Shown here in pieces: positions 50,072 to 57,928 of a DNA stretch of 58,391 nt (position 1 is its first letter; the number at the start of each line of letters is the position of its first letter). Position numbers and translations under genes: made by a program. The stretch lies in the NCBI GenBank assembly GCA_934675735.1, contig CAKURR010000015.1:1-58391 (forward strand), in the 5' to 3' direction. This stretch comes from an uncultured Clostridia bacterium. Lineage in GTDB: Bacteria; Bacillota; Clostridia; Christensenellales; Aristaeellaceae. The notes under the pieces were generated by a model that was given only the letters and a program-made list of their open reading frames with translations, made no database searches and was not told where the DNA came from.

Positions 50072-51313
50072 ATGAATGAAAAACTGCGGCACGGTCTGGG
50101 TATTGCGCTGGGCGCGATGGCTTTTCTGTGCAACTATTCGCCGTGGGTGCGTCGGGCGGTATCGCTGCCGGACGCGCTGACGCTCACCGCCGGAGAGCAG
50201 CTTGTCGTGCAGACCGGCCTGCCGATGCGGGCTGAAACGGACGGCGGCGCGGTGAGCGTGCTTGCTTCGCAGGATGAGCGTGTGACGACGCTCAGCGCCG
50301 AAGCGGGCGGGCGGACGAGCGTGACATTTTCGCTGCTCGGTTTGATTCCCGTTCATGAAACCCGCGTGAACGTCGTGGAGGAGCGGACGCTGATTCCGGG
50401 CGGACAGGCCGTCGGCGTGGCGCTCAAGACGCGCGGCGTGCTGGTGGTTTCCGACTCGACCAAGGGGCGGACGCTGCGTGCGGGGGACGTCATCCTCTCC
50501 GTCAACGGGACGGAGACGGAGAACACAAAAGCGCTCGGCCGGCAGATCACGGGTGCGGACGCGGACACGGTTCGTCTGGAGGTACTGCGCGCGGGGCAGA
50601 GACTGACGGTGGAAGCGGCGGCCGAGGTGGATGCATCCGACGGGCGGCGCAAGCTTGGCGTCTGGGTGCGCGACAGCACGGCGGGCGTGGGCACGCTGAC
50701 CTATATCGACCCGACGAGCGGCGCTTACGGCGCGTTGGGCCACGCGATTGTCGATGCGGACACAGGCGGATTGCTGGATGCCCGCGAAGGCGCGATTCTG
50801 CACGCGAGCATCGTGGGCGTTTCGCGCGGGCAGAGCGGCAGGGCGGGCGAGCTGAAAGGCAATTTCCTCAAAGAGGGCCGCCAAATCGGAAGCCTGCTGG
50901 AAAACTGCGAATACGGCATATACGGCGTGATGGCTGAAACGCCGGAGAGCCCGCTCTATCCGCAGGGCGTGAAGGTCGCTTCGCGCAGTGCCGTGCACAC
51001 GGGCGCGGCAAGCATCATCGCCACGGTGGACGGCGGCGGGCCGAAGGAATACGGCGTGGAAATTGTGCGCTGCTTTGCGCAGAGCGAACCGAGCCAGAAG
51101 GGTATGATTCTGCGCGTGACGGATGAAAGACTGCTGGAAAAGACGGGCGGCATCGTGCAGGGCATGAGCGGCAGCCCCATCCTGCAGGACGGGAAAATCA
51201 TCGGAGCGGTAACCCACGTATACCTGAGCGATTCCACGCGGGGGTATGGGATGTACATCGAATGGATGCTCGAAAAAAGCGATACGCTGAATGCGGAAAA
51301 CAAGGCCGCATAA
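50072..51313 (+). CDS. spoIVB: SpoIVB peptidase
   Basis: 413 residues. A membrane anchor lies at residues about 8-30. A PDZ domain covers residues about 110-185 (LRAGDVILSVNGTETENTKA). The S55 serine peptidase domain follows, with the His in YGALGHAIVD near residue 230 and the nucleophile Ser in QGMSGSPIL near residue 369. SpoIVB is secreted from the forespore and triggers pro-SigK processing in the mother cell. GGAGG precedes the ATG. The gene for the Spo0A-type regulator follows after 19 bases, the conserved order. Confidence 0.95.
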   Translation: MNEKLRHGLGIALGAMAFLCNYSPWVRRAVSLPDALTLTAGEQLVVQTGLPMRAETDGGAVSVLASQDERVTTLSAEAGGRTSVTFSLLGLIPVHETRVNVVEERTLIPGGQAVGVALKTRGVLVVSDSTKGRTLRAGDVILSVNGTETENTKALGRQITGADADTVRLEVLRAGQRLTVEAAAEVDASDGRRKLGVWVRDSTAGVGTLTYIDPTSGAYGALGHAIVDADTGGLLDAREGAILHASIVGVSRGQSGRAGELKGNFLKEGRQIGSLLENCEYGIYGVMAETPESPLYPQGVKVASRSAVHTGAASIIATVDGGGPKEYGVEIVRCFAQSEPSQKGMILRVTDERLLEKTGGIVQGMSGSPILQDGKIIGAVTHVYLSDSTRGYGMYIEWMLEKSDTLNAENKAA

Positions 51314-51332
51314 GCAGAAAACGGAGGAGCTT

Positions 51333-52085
51333 ATGATAATCCGGATTTTGTGCGCGATGCGCGAGGACGAGGCTGTGGCGCAGACTCTGCGCATGCTGGA
51401 AGATGAACAGGATTGCACGTGCCGCGTGGTGCGTTCCGGCGAGGCGGCTTGGTTGCGGGCAAAGAAACAGCGGCCGGATATACTGGTCATCGACGCGGTG
51501 CTGCCGCTGATGGACGGGCTTGGTGTGGTGGACAGGCTCAAGGAGCAATACGGCGAGCGCATGCCGCGCGTCATCGGCGGCTACATGATGCCGTTTGCGA
51601 AGGAAGGTTTTCTGCGGCGCGGCGTGGATTGTCTGGTGCATGTGCCGTGGCAGGAGGATGAACTGCGCGCGGCGTTGGACGAAACGCTCAAAAAGGTGCG
51701 CGACGTCGTCGATTGGGATGCGCTGAAAGACGCGAACGCGCGCGCGGCGGCCCTGCTGGCGCAGTTGGGCATGAAAAAGACGCTGCGCGGTTATGAATAT
51801 CTCGCGCTGGCGGGCGCGCTCGCCTGGGAGGACGAAACCCGTCTGGAAGCCGTCGGCGACCGCATCTATCAGCCGATTGCCGAGCGCTGCGACACGCAGG
51901 AGCAGGCTGTCGAGCGGCTCATCCGCCACGCGGTGGAAAATTTGATGGATACCGTCGGCAGGCGGCGGGTCTACGCCTTTTTCGGCAACACCATCGACCC
52001 GACGCGCGGCAAACCGACCAACGCCGAGATGATCGGCATGCTGGCGCAGTATATGCGCATGATGCCCGAAGGCGGGCAGAGCTGA
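51333..52085 (+). CDS. spo0A: Spo0A-type sporulation regulator with degenerate receiver domain
   Basis: 250 residues. Residues 1-115 form a receiver-like domain and residues about 145-245 the Spo0A DNA-binding domain, in which ERLIRHAVENLM and GKPTNAEMIGMLAQ match the recognition helix region and conserved KPTN segment. The receiver keeps the phospho-acceptor Asp54 (DILVIDAVLPLMDGL). It lacks the acidic pair (Met9-Arg10 instead of Asp-Asp), the switch Thr (Tyr) and the conserved Lys (Val in LVHVPW). The ATG at 51333 follows GGAGGAG. Its place after spoIVB argues that it is the spo0A orthologue, although a second, canonical copy elsewhere cannot be excluded. Confidence 0.85.
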   Translation: MIIRILCAMREDEAVAQTLRMLEDEQDCTCRVVRSGEAAWLRAKKQRPDILVIDAVLPLMDGLGVVDRLKEQYGERMPRVIGGYMMPFAKEGFLRRGVDCLVHVPWQEDELRAALDETLKKVRDVVDWDALKDANARAAALLAQLGMKKTLRGYEYLALAGALAWEDETRLEAVGDRIYQPIAERCDTQEQAVERLIRHAVENLMDTVGRRRVYAFFGNTIDPTRGKPTNAEMIGMLAQYMRMMPEGGQS

Positions 52086-52088
52086 CGA

Positions 52089-52117
52089 TTGAAAAAACGG
52101 GCCCGATGCGGTATAAT
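52089..52117 (+). promoter_or_regulatory. promoter of deoB
   Basis: TTGAAA (52089-52094) is followed after 17 bases by TATAAT (52112-52117). The -10 sits in the loop of the hairpin at 52103-52128. Confidence 0.65.
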
Positions 52118-52128
52118 GACCGTATCGG
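52103..52128 (+). terminator. terminator of spo0A with a -10 element in its loop
   Basis: CCGATGCGG pairs with CCGTATCGG (one G-U pair) around an 8-base loop that contains TATAAT. ACTCGTTTTCTTTT follows. Confidence 0.65.
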
Positions 52129-52169
52129 ACTCGTTTTCTTTTACGGGAAAGCGAAAAAGGAGGAACACC

Positions 52170-53336
52170 ATGAACAAAAAGGCGATTATCATCGTTCTGG
52201 ACAGCGTGGGCATCGGCGAACTGCCGGACGCCGCGAATTACGGCGACAAGGGCGCGGACACGCTCGGCCATATCATCAACACCTGCCGCCCGAATTTGCC
52301 GCATATGATGGAATTGGGTCTGGCGAACATCGACGGGGCGGGTTTCGGCGGCAAAGTCGATGCGCCGAAGGGCTGCTTTGGCAAGCTGCGCGAGGTTTCC
52401 GCAGGCAAGGACACGACCACCGGCCACTGGGAGATTGCGGGCGTTCAGCTGGCGCATGCGTTCCCGACGTTCCCGAACGGCTTCCCGCAGGATTTCATCG
52501 AGAAGTTTGAGCAGGCCGTCGGCCGCGGCACGCTGGGCAACAAGCCCGCCTCGGGCACGGCAATTCTCGATGAGCTGGGCGAAGAGCACATCAGAACGGG
52601 CAAGCTGATTGTTTATACCTCGGCGGACAGCGTGTTCCAGATTGCGGCGAACGAGGCGGTTGTGCCGCTGGAGGAGCTGTATCGCGACTGCCAAATCGCG
52701 CGCGAGCTGTTGACGGGCGAGCTGGAAGTGGGTCGCGTCATCGCGCGTCCGTTTGTCGGCGATCACGCGGGCGCGTTCAAGCGCACGGGCGCGCGCCGCG
52801 ATTTCAGCGCGCAGCCGCCGACGACGATGTGCGACATTCTGGCCGAAAACGGCAAAACGGTCTACGGCGTGGGCAAGATTGAGGATATTTTCGACCATCG
52901 CGGCATCACCAAGAGCAACCACGCGGCGGGCAATCCCGCCTGCATGCAGGCGACGTTTGAAGCGATGGACGAGGATTTCGACGGCCTGCTGTTCGTCAAT
53001 CTGGTGGATTTTGACATGGTTTACGGCCATCGCCGCGACGTGAAGGGCTATGCTGCCGCGCTGGAGGCGTTTGACGCACAGCTGCCGCAGATTCAGACGA
53101 AGATGGGCGAGGACGACCTGCTCATCATCACCGCCGACCACGGCTGCGACCCGTGCCACAGCGGCACCGACCACACGCGCGAGCATACGCCGCTGCTGGT
53201 CTGGAGCAAAAAGATGCAGGGCGGCGCGAACCTCGGCGTGCGCGCGACATATGCGGATATCAGCGCGACAGTGCTGGATTACTTTGGGCTGGCGAACCCG
53301 CTGTGCGGCGTGTCGTTCCTGAAGGAGCTGAAGTAA
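52170..53336 (+). CDS. deoB: phosphopentomutase
   Basis: 388 residues. It converts (deoxy)ribose 1-phosphate to the 5-phosphate in nucleoside salvage. The alkaline-phosphatase-type metal sites are seen in IIIVLDSVGIGELPDA at the start, AGKDTTTGHWEIAG near residue 83, VDFDMVYGHRRDV near residue 280 and ITADHGCDP near residue 322. AAAGGAGG lies 7 bases before the ATG at 52170. It is followed, after two repeat elements, by purine nucleoside phosphorylase, which makes its substrate. Confidence 0.96.
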   Translation: MNKKAIIIVLDSVGIGELPDAANYGDKGADTLGHIINTCRPNLPHMMELGLANIDGAGFGGKVDAPKGCFGKLREVSAGKDTTTGHWEIAGVQLAHAFPTFPNGFPQDFIEKFEQAVGRGTLGNKPASGTAILDELGEEHIRTGKLIVYTSADSVFQIAANEAVVPLEELYRDCQIARELLTGELEVGRVIARPFVGDHAGAFKRTGARRDFSAQPPTTMCDILAENGKTVYGVGKIEDIFDHRGITKSNHAAGNPACMQATFEAMDEDFDGLLFVNLVDFDMVYGHRRDVKGYAAALEAFDAQLPQIQTKMGEDDLLIITADHGCDPCHSGTDHTREHTPLLVWSKKMQGGANLGVRATYADISATVLDYFGLANPLCGVSFLKELK

Positions 53337-53346
53337 GAGGGGGACG

Positions 53347-53424
53347 TTGGGGCGCTGCCCCAAGCCCCGGCAGGGGAATAATTCCCCTGCACCCTTGCCT
53401 TCATTTATCGCTTCGCGATAAATG
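53347..53424 (-). repeat. family A modular hairpin repeat, copy 3 (reverse orientation)
   Basis: Read on the minus strand: module ii CATTTATCGC/GCGATAAATG with loop GAA (53402-53424), module iii GCAGGGGAA/TTCCCCTGC with loop TTA (53370-53390), module iv TTGGGGC/GCCCCAA with loop AGC (53347-53363). Module i is absent. Confidence 0.85.
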
Positions 53425-53465
53425 GATGTATAATCTGTTTTGTTTGCAAATTCAATGTGGGAGGT

Positions 53466-53509
53466 GCAGGAACCTCAGGTTCCTGCCGGAGTTTGAGGCG
53501 GAGCCTCAA
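53466..53509 (+). repeat. family A modular hairpin repeat, partial copy 4 (abuts punA)
   Basis: Module iii is GCAGGAACC/GGTTCCTGC with loop TCA (53466-53486). Module iv is TTGAGGC/GCCTCAA with loop GGA (53493-53509). The last stem overlaps the AAGGAG binding site of punA, whose ATG is 10 bases further on. Confidence 0.85.
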
Positions 53510-53519
53510 GGAGAAACAC

Positions 53520-54335
53520 ATGGACGAAATGAAGAGAATCAACGACGCGGCGGAAAAAGTGCTTGCCGTCTGCGGCGGAGCGGAAATCGGCATCATTCTG
53601 GGCAGCGGTCTGGGCGACTACGCCGAGGCGCTGGAAAACGCGGTCAAACTGCCGTACAGCGAAATCCCCGGCTTTCCGCGGTCAACCGTCGCGGGCCACG
53701 CGGGCATGTGGTGCTGCGGCACGCTGCACGGCAAGCGCGTGGTGATGATGCAGGGACGCTTCCACTACTACGAGGGATACAGCATGAAGGACGTCACCCT
53801 GCCCGTGCGTGTGATGCAGAAAATCGGCGTAAAAACGCTGATTGTCACCAACGCGGCGGGCGGTGTGAACATGGGCTATCACCCGGGCGATTTGATGGTT
53901 ATCGGCGATATGTTCAGCATGACGGCGCAGAACCCGCTCATCGGCCCGAACCTCGACGAGTTTGGCCCGCGCTTCCCCGATATGAGCTGCGCGTTTGATA
54001 AAGAGCTGCGCACGCTGGCACATGCCTGCGCGGGCGAACAGGGCTTTGCGCTGCGCGAGGGCGTTTATGCGCAGATGACCGGCCCGACGTATGAAACGCC
54101 CGCGGAAATCCGCATGCTGCGCACGCTCGGCGCGGACGCAGTGGGCATGAGCACCGTGCCCGAGGTCATCGTCGCGCGCCACGGCGGCACGCGCGTGCTG
54201 GGCATCAGCTGCATCACAAATATGGCGGCGGGCATTCTCGACCAACCGCTGAACCACGCGGAAGTGACCGAGACGGCGAACCGCGTGAAGGGGCAGTTCC
54301 GCGCGCTGCTGGACGCGGTGGTGGAGAAGATGTAA
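53520..54335 (+). CDS. punA: purine-nucleoside phosphorylase
   Basis: 271 residues of the trimeric PNP (inosine/guanosine) type. It splits purine nucleosides with phosphate to base and ribose 1-phosphate. Signatures are IGIILGSGLGDYAE near residue 22, RFHYYEGY near residue 80, VTNAAGGVN near residue 110 and MTGPTYETPAEIRML near residue 185. The ATG at 53520 follows AAGGAG by 6 bases, directly behind a family A repeat. It functions with the upstream deoB in purine salvage, and a strong terminator follows. Confidence 0.95.
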   Translation: MDEMKRINDAAEKVLAVCGGAEIGIILGSGLGDYAEALENAVKLPYSEIPGFPRSTVAGHAGMWCCGTLHGKRVVMMQGRFHYYEGYSMKDVTLPVRVMQKIGVKTLIVTNAAGGVNMGYHPGDLMVIGDMFSMTAQNPLIGPNLDEFGPRFPDMSCAFDKELRTLAHACAGEQGFALREGVYAQMTGPTYETPAEIRMLRTLGADAVGMSTVPEVIVARHGGTRVLGISCITNMAAGILDQPLNHAEVTETANRVKGQFRALLDAVVEKM

Positions 54336-54352
54336 GGGTAATTGCGACACAT

Positions 54353-54395
54353 AAAAAAAGTTCCGATACCGCTTAGCAGTATCGGAACTTTTTTT
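54353..54395. terminator. bidirectional intrinsic terminator
   Basis: A 17-bp perfect stem (54353-54369 with 54379-54395) with A and T tracts at its base serves convergent punA and gltX. Confidence 0.92.
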
Positions 54396-54399
54396 AGTC

Positions 54400-55920
54400 T
54401 CAGAGCTTTGCCATCGCGTCGTCAAGGCGCTTCATCGTCTCGTCTTTGCCGAGCAGATACGCCATTTCAAACGCACCGCCCGGGGTTGCGGCGCGGCCGG
54501 TGATGGCGATGCGCAGCGGCCAGAGCACGGTTGCGTTCTTCATGCCGGATTCGGGAATGGCGGCCATCACGGTGTCGTGCAGGTTGGCTTCCGTCCAATC
54601 GGCGATGCCGTCGAGAATCGGGCGCACAAACGCGAGCGCGGTCTTGCTCGTCTCCGGCGTGGACTTGCTCTTCTTGTTGGTGAAGAGCGCCATATCCAGC
54701 TCAGGCATCTCGGCGAGAAAATCCACCATGCCCGGCAGCTGGCTGAAAATCTCCGTGCGCGCCTGAAGCAGCTGGCACAGGCGGTCAAGGTCGAATTTCT
54801 GCGGGTTGAGCACCTGCGCGAGCCACGGCTTGGCCATCTCGGCATAGGCTTCGGGGGTCATGCGGCGGATATACTCGGCGTTGAACCACGTCAGTTTGTT
54901 GGTGTCGAAAATCGACGGACTCTTGTTGATGCCGTTCTCATCGAAAATGCGGATGAGGTCATCCATCGAGAAGAACTCTTCGTTGGTGTCCTTCGGCGCC
55001 CAGCCCAGCAGCGCAATGTAGTTGATAATCGCTTCCTTGAGGTAGCCCTTTTGCAGCAAATCCTCAAAGGACGGGTCGCCCCAGCGCTTGGAAAGCTTGC
55101 GGACGATGGGCTGCTCGTTGCCGTTTTCATCCAGAATCGGCTCCTTCGTCGCCTTATCCCTGAGCACGGACTCAATCATGACGGGCGGCAGATGGAGGTA
55201 AATCGGCGGCTTCCAGCCGAACGCCTCGTAGAGCAGGTTGTACTTCGGCGCGGAGGAGAGGTATTCCGTGCCGCGCATGACGTGGCTGATGGCCATCAGA
55301 TGGTCGTCCACGACGTTGGCGAAGTTGTAGGTCGGCAGGCCGTCGGCCTTGATGAGCACGTTGTCATCCAGCGTGTCGCAATCCACCTCGACGTGGCCGT
55401 AGAGCATGTCGTCGAAGGACGCTTTGCCCGTGGTCGGCACGTTCTGGCGGATGACGTAAGGCTCGCCCGCCGCAATGCGGCGCTTGGCCTCTTCCAGACT
55501 GACGTTGTGCAGGCACTTTTTGTTGTATTTGTAGGTTTCGCCCTTCGCCTCGGCAGCCTTGCGGTCGGCCTCAATCTCTTCCTTGGTGCAGAAGCAGCAG
55601 TAAGCGCCGCCCTTTTCGACCAGCTCCCACGCGTACTTGGGGTAGAGGTCGCGGCGCTGGGTCTGGATATACGGGCCGTAATCGCCGCCGACATCCGGCC
55701 CTTCGTCATAGGTCAGGCCCGCCTGACGCATGGATTTGTAGATCAAATCGACCGCGCCGGGCACTTCGCGCTCCTGGTCGGTATCTTCGATGCGAAGAAT
55801 GAACTTGCCGCCGTGCTTCTTGGCGAACAGATAGGTATACAGCGCGGTGCGCAGGCCGCCCAGATGCAGATAGCCCGTCGGGCTGGGGGCGAACCTTGTG
55901 CGTACGACTTCATCAGACAT
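54400..55920 (-). CDS. gltX: glutamate--tRNA ligase
   Basis: 506 residues, class I synthetase charging tRNA-Glu. The HIGH-type motif is HLGG in APSPTGYLHLGGLRTAL and the KMSKS-type motif is KLSKRWGD near residue 267. CFCTKEEIEADRK near residue 110 provides cysteines in the zinc-like region. The anticodon-binding domain follows. The ATG at 55920 follows GAGGA by 7 bases; longer in-frame reading would run through a family B repeat. glnS lies upstream on the same strand, separated by repeats B2 and A5. Confidence 0.95.
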   Translation of the reverse strand: MSDEVVRTRFAPSPTGYLHLGGLRTALYTYLFAKKHGGKFILRIEDTDQEREVPGAVDLIYKSMRQAGLTYDEGPDVGGDYGPYIQTQRRDLYPKYAWELVEKGGAYCCFCTKEEIEADRKAAEAKGETYKYNKKCLHNVSLEEAKRRIAAGEPYVIRQNVPTTGKASFDDMLYGHVEVDCDTLDDNVLIKADGLPTYNFANVVDDHLMAISHVMRGTEYLSSAPKYNLLYEAFGWKPPIYLHLPPVMIESVLRDKATKEPILDENGNEQPIVRKLSKRWGDPSFEDLLQKGYLKEAIINYIALLGWAPKDTNEEFFSMDDLIRIFDENGINKSPSIFDTNKLTWFNAEYIRRMTPEAYAEMAKPWLAQVLNPQKFDLDRLCQLLQARTEIFSQLPGMVDFLAEMPELDMALFTNKKSKSTPETSKTALAFVRPILDGIADWTEANLHDTVMAAIPESGMKNATVLWPLRIAITGRAATPGGAFEMAYLLGKDETMKRLDDAMAKL

Positions 55921-55941
55921 GATGTTTCCTCTTTCTATCCT

Positions 55942-56048
55942 CGAAGGGGTTTCGTGCCTGCGGGCACGACCAAAGGGCTTTCCGTTTTCGGTCGTTTGTT
56001 TCCGCCACAGGCGGCAACGACCGAAAACCTCTTTGGAAACCTTCGGGC
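55942..56048 (+). repeat. family B multi-hairpin repeat, copy 2 (before gltX)
   Basis: An outer stem CGAAGG...CCTTCG (55942-55947, 56040-56045) encloses hairpin 1 TCGTGCC/GGCACGA with loop TGCG (55952-55969) and hairpin 2 CCAAAG/CTTTGG (55970-55975, 56031-56036). Compared with copy 1 at 4731, hairpin 2 contains an additional nested palindrome: TTTTCGGTCGTT/AACGACCGAAAA with CCGCC/GGCGG inside (55985-56027). Confidence 0.82.
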
Positions 56049-56085
56049 AAAAATCAATATAGTTTTTTAAGCTAAGAATCATATA

Positions 56086-56168
56086 TTCATTTATCGTGCA
56101 GCGATAAATGAAAACGGAAGGTCAAGGGAACTCAGTTCCCTTGCGGGGTATGGGGCAGCGCCCCATAC
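56086..56168 (+). repeat. family A modular hairpin repeat, copy 5 (glnS-gltX gap)
   Basis: Module ii is TTCATTTATCGT/GCGATAAATGAA with loop GCA (56086-56112). Module iii is CAAGGGAAC/GTTCCCTTG with loop TCA (56123-56143). Module iv is GTATGGGGC/GCCCCATAC with loop AGC (56148-56168). It ends 8 bases before the glnS stop codon on the opposite strand. Confidence 0.85.
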
Positions 56169-56175
56169 GTTTCCG

Positions 56176-57879
56176 TTACTCCGGCTTGTAGCTGTCCTTC
56201 AGCGGGACGACACGGTTAAAGACGGCCAAATCCGCCGTGGAATCCTTATCTTTACAGAAATAGCCCATGCGCAGGAACTGGAAGTCGTCGCCGACGTTCG
56301 CCTGCGCCAGATACGGCTCGGCAAAGCCGCGAATGACCTTGAGCGAATCCGGATTCAGGCGGGCGATGAAATCCTTCGCGGGCGCGGCGGTCTCCTCGTC
56401 GCCCTCTTCTTCGGGCGCGGTCTCGGCCTGCTCGTCGTCGTCGCGCATCAGCACGTCGTACAGACGGCCCTCGAACGGGATGTTCTGCTCGGCGCTGACC
56501 CAGTGAATCGTGCCCTTGACCTTGCGGTCCGCGCCCTCCGAACCGGACTTGCTGGTGAAATCCACCGAGCAGTAGATGCAGGTCACGCGGCCGCTTTCGT
56601 CCACGTCATAACGCTCGCACTTGATGATGTAAGCGCCCTTGAGGCGAACCTCGCCGTCCGGCTTGAGGCGGAAAAACTTCTTCGGCGCATCGACCATGAA
56701 ATCCTCGCGCTCGATGTAGATTTCGCGGGTCAGCGGCACGGTGTGCGTGCCCAGCTCCGGCTTCTTCGGGTGGTTCTCGATGACGCAGTCCTCGCTCCTG
56801 CCCGCTTCGTAATTGGTCAGCACGACCTTCACGGGGTCGAGCACGGCCATCGCGCGCGGCGCGGTTTCGTTCAGGTCGTTGCGGACACAGTATTCCAGCA
56901 GGCGCACATCCACCACGGAATCCGCCTTGGATACGCCCACGCGGTCGATGAAATCGCGCACGGCGGCGGAGGTGTAGCCGCGGCGGCGCATGCCCGCCAG
57001 CGTCGGCATCCGCGGGTCGTCCCAGCCGGAGACATAGCCCTCTTCCACCAGACGGCGGAGGAAGCGCTTGCTCATCACCGTGTTGGTCAGGTTCAGACGC
57101 GCGAACTCAATCTGGCGCGGCTTATCCTTGAAGTTGCAGACGTTGACCACCCAATCGTACAGCGGGCGGTGGATTTCGTATTCCAGCGAGCAGAGGGAGT
57201 GGGTCACGCCCTCGAGCGCGTCGCCGATGGGGTGCGCAAAGTCGTACATCGGATAGATGCACCACTTGTCGCCCGTGCGATGGTGCGTGCAATACTTGAT
57301 GCGGTAAATGGTGGGGTCGCGCAGATTGATGTTCGGGGAAGCCATGTCAATTTTCGCGCGCAGCACATGAGACCCCTCGGGGAACTCGCCGTTCTTCATG
57401 CGCAGAAACAAATCCATGTTTTCCTCGGGCGTGCGGTCGCGATAGGGGGAGTTTTTGCCCGGCTCGGTCAGCGTGCCGCGATATTCGCGGATTTCCTCCT
57501 TGGAGAGGTCGTCCACATACGCCAGCCCGCGGCGGATGAGGTCGAGCGCGAACTCGTAAATCTGGTCATACTGCTCGGAAGCGTAGTAGACGTTGGCATA
57601 ATTGAAGCCGAGCCAGTGGATATCATCCTTGATGGCCTCGACAAATTCTTCCTTTTCCTTGGTCGGGTTCGTGTCGTCAAAGCGCAGATTGCATACGCCG
57701 CCGAAGCGTTCCGCCGTCAGAAAATCGACGGAAAGCGCCTTCACGTGGCCGATGTGCAGGTAGCCGTTCGGTTCGGGCGGAAAACGCGTCTGCACGCGGC
57801 CGCCGTTCTTGCCCTCGGCGATATCGGCCTTGATGGCCTCCCAAATAAAGTTGGTCTTTTCCCGAGTCTCTTCTGCCAT
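56176..57879 (-). CDS. glnS: glutamine--tRNA ligase
   Basis: 567 residues, class I. PPEPNGYLHIGHVKAL at residues 34-49 is the HIGH motif of GlnRS, and VMSKRFLRRLV near residue 270 is KMSKS. The LRFDDTNPTKEKEEF segment is GlnRS/GluRS-specific. The C-terminal anticodon domain contains an acidic, low-complexity insertion (residues about 480-505, DDDEQAETAPEEEGDEE). GAGGGA precedes the ATG. Most Bacillota make Gln-tRNA by GatCAB amidation, so direct GlnRS is notable. A TTGTTT-N17-TATACT promoter lies upstream. Confidence 0.95.
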   Translation of the reverse strand: MAEETREKTNFIWEAIKADIAEGKNGGRVQTRFPPEPNGYLHIGHVKALSVDFLTAERFGGVCNLRFDDTNPTKEKEEFVEAIKDDIHWLGFNYANVYYASEQYDQIYEFALDLIRRGLAYVDDLSKEEIREYRGTLTEPGKNSPYRDRTPEENMDLFLRMKNGEFPEGSHVLRAKIDMASPNINLRDPTIYRIKYCTHHRTGDKWCIYPMYDFAHPIGDALEGVTHSLCSLEYEIHRPLYDWVVNVCNFKDKPRQIEFARLNLTNTVMSKRFLRRLVEEGYVSGWDDPRMPTLAGMRRRGYTSAAVRDFIDRVGVSKADSVVDVRLLEYCVRNDLNETAPRAMAVLDPVKVVLTNYEAGRSEDCVIENHPKKPELGTHTVPLTREIYIEREDFMVDAPKKFFRLKPDGEVRLKGAYIIKCERYDVDESGRVTCIYCSVDFTSKSGSEGADRKVKGTIHWVSAEQNIPFEGRLYDVLMRDDDEQAETAPEEEGDEETAAPAKDFIARLNPDSLKVIRGFAEPYLAQANVGDDFQFLRMGYFCKDKDSTADLAVFNRVVPLKDSYKPE

Positions 57880-57928
57880 GGGAATCCCTCCTTAAATTGC
57901 TTCATCTGATGAGTATTCATAATACGAC

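Noticed and set aside
16753..56168. Family A and B repeats as ordinary terminators
   Set aside because: They contain several consecutive hairpins without T tracts, occur in both orientations and also directly before start codons, which does not fit simple termination.
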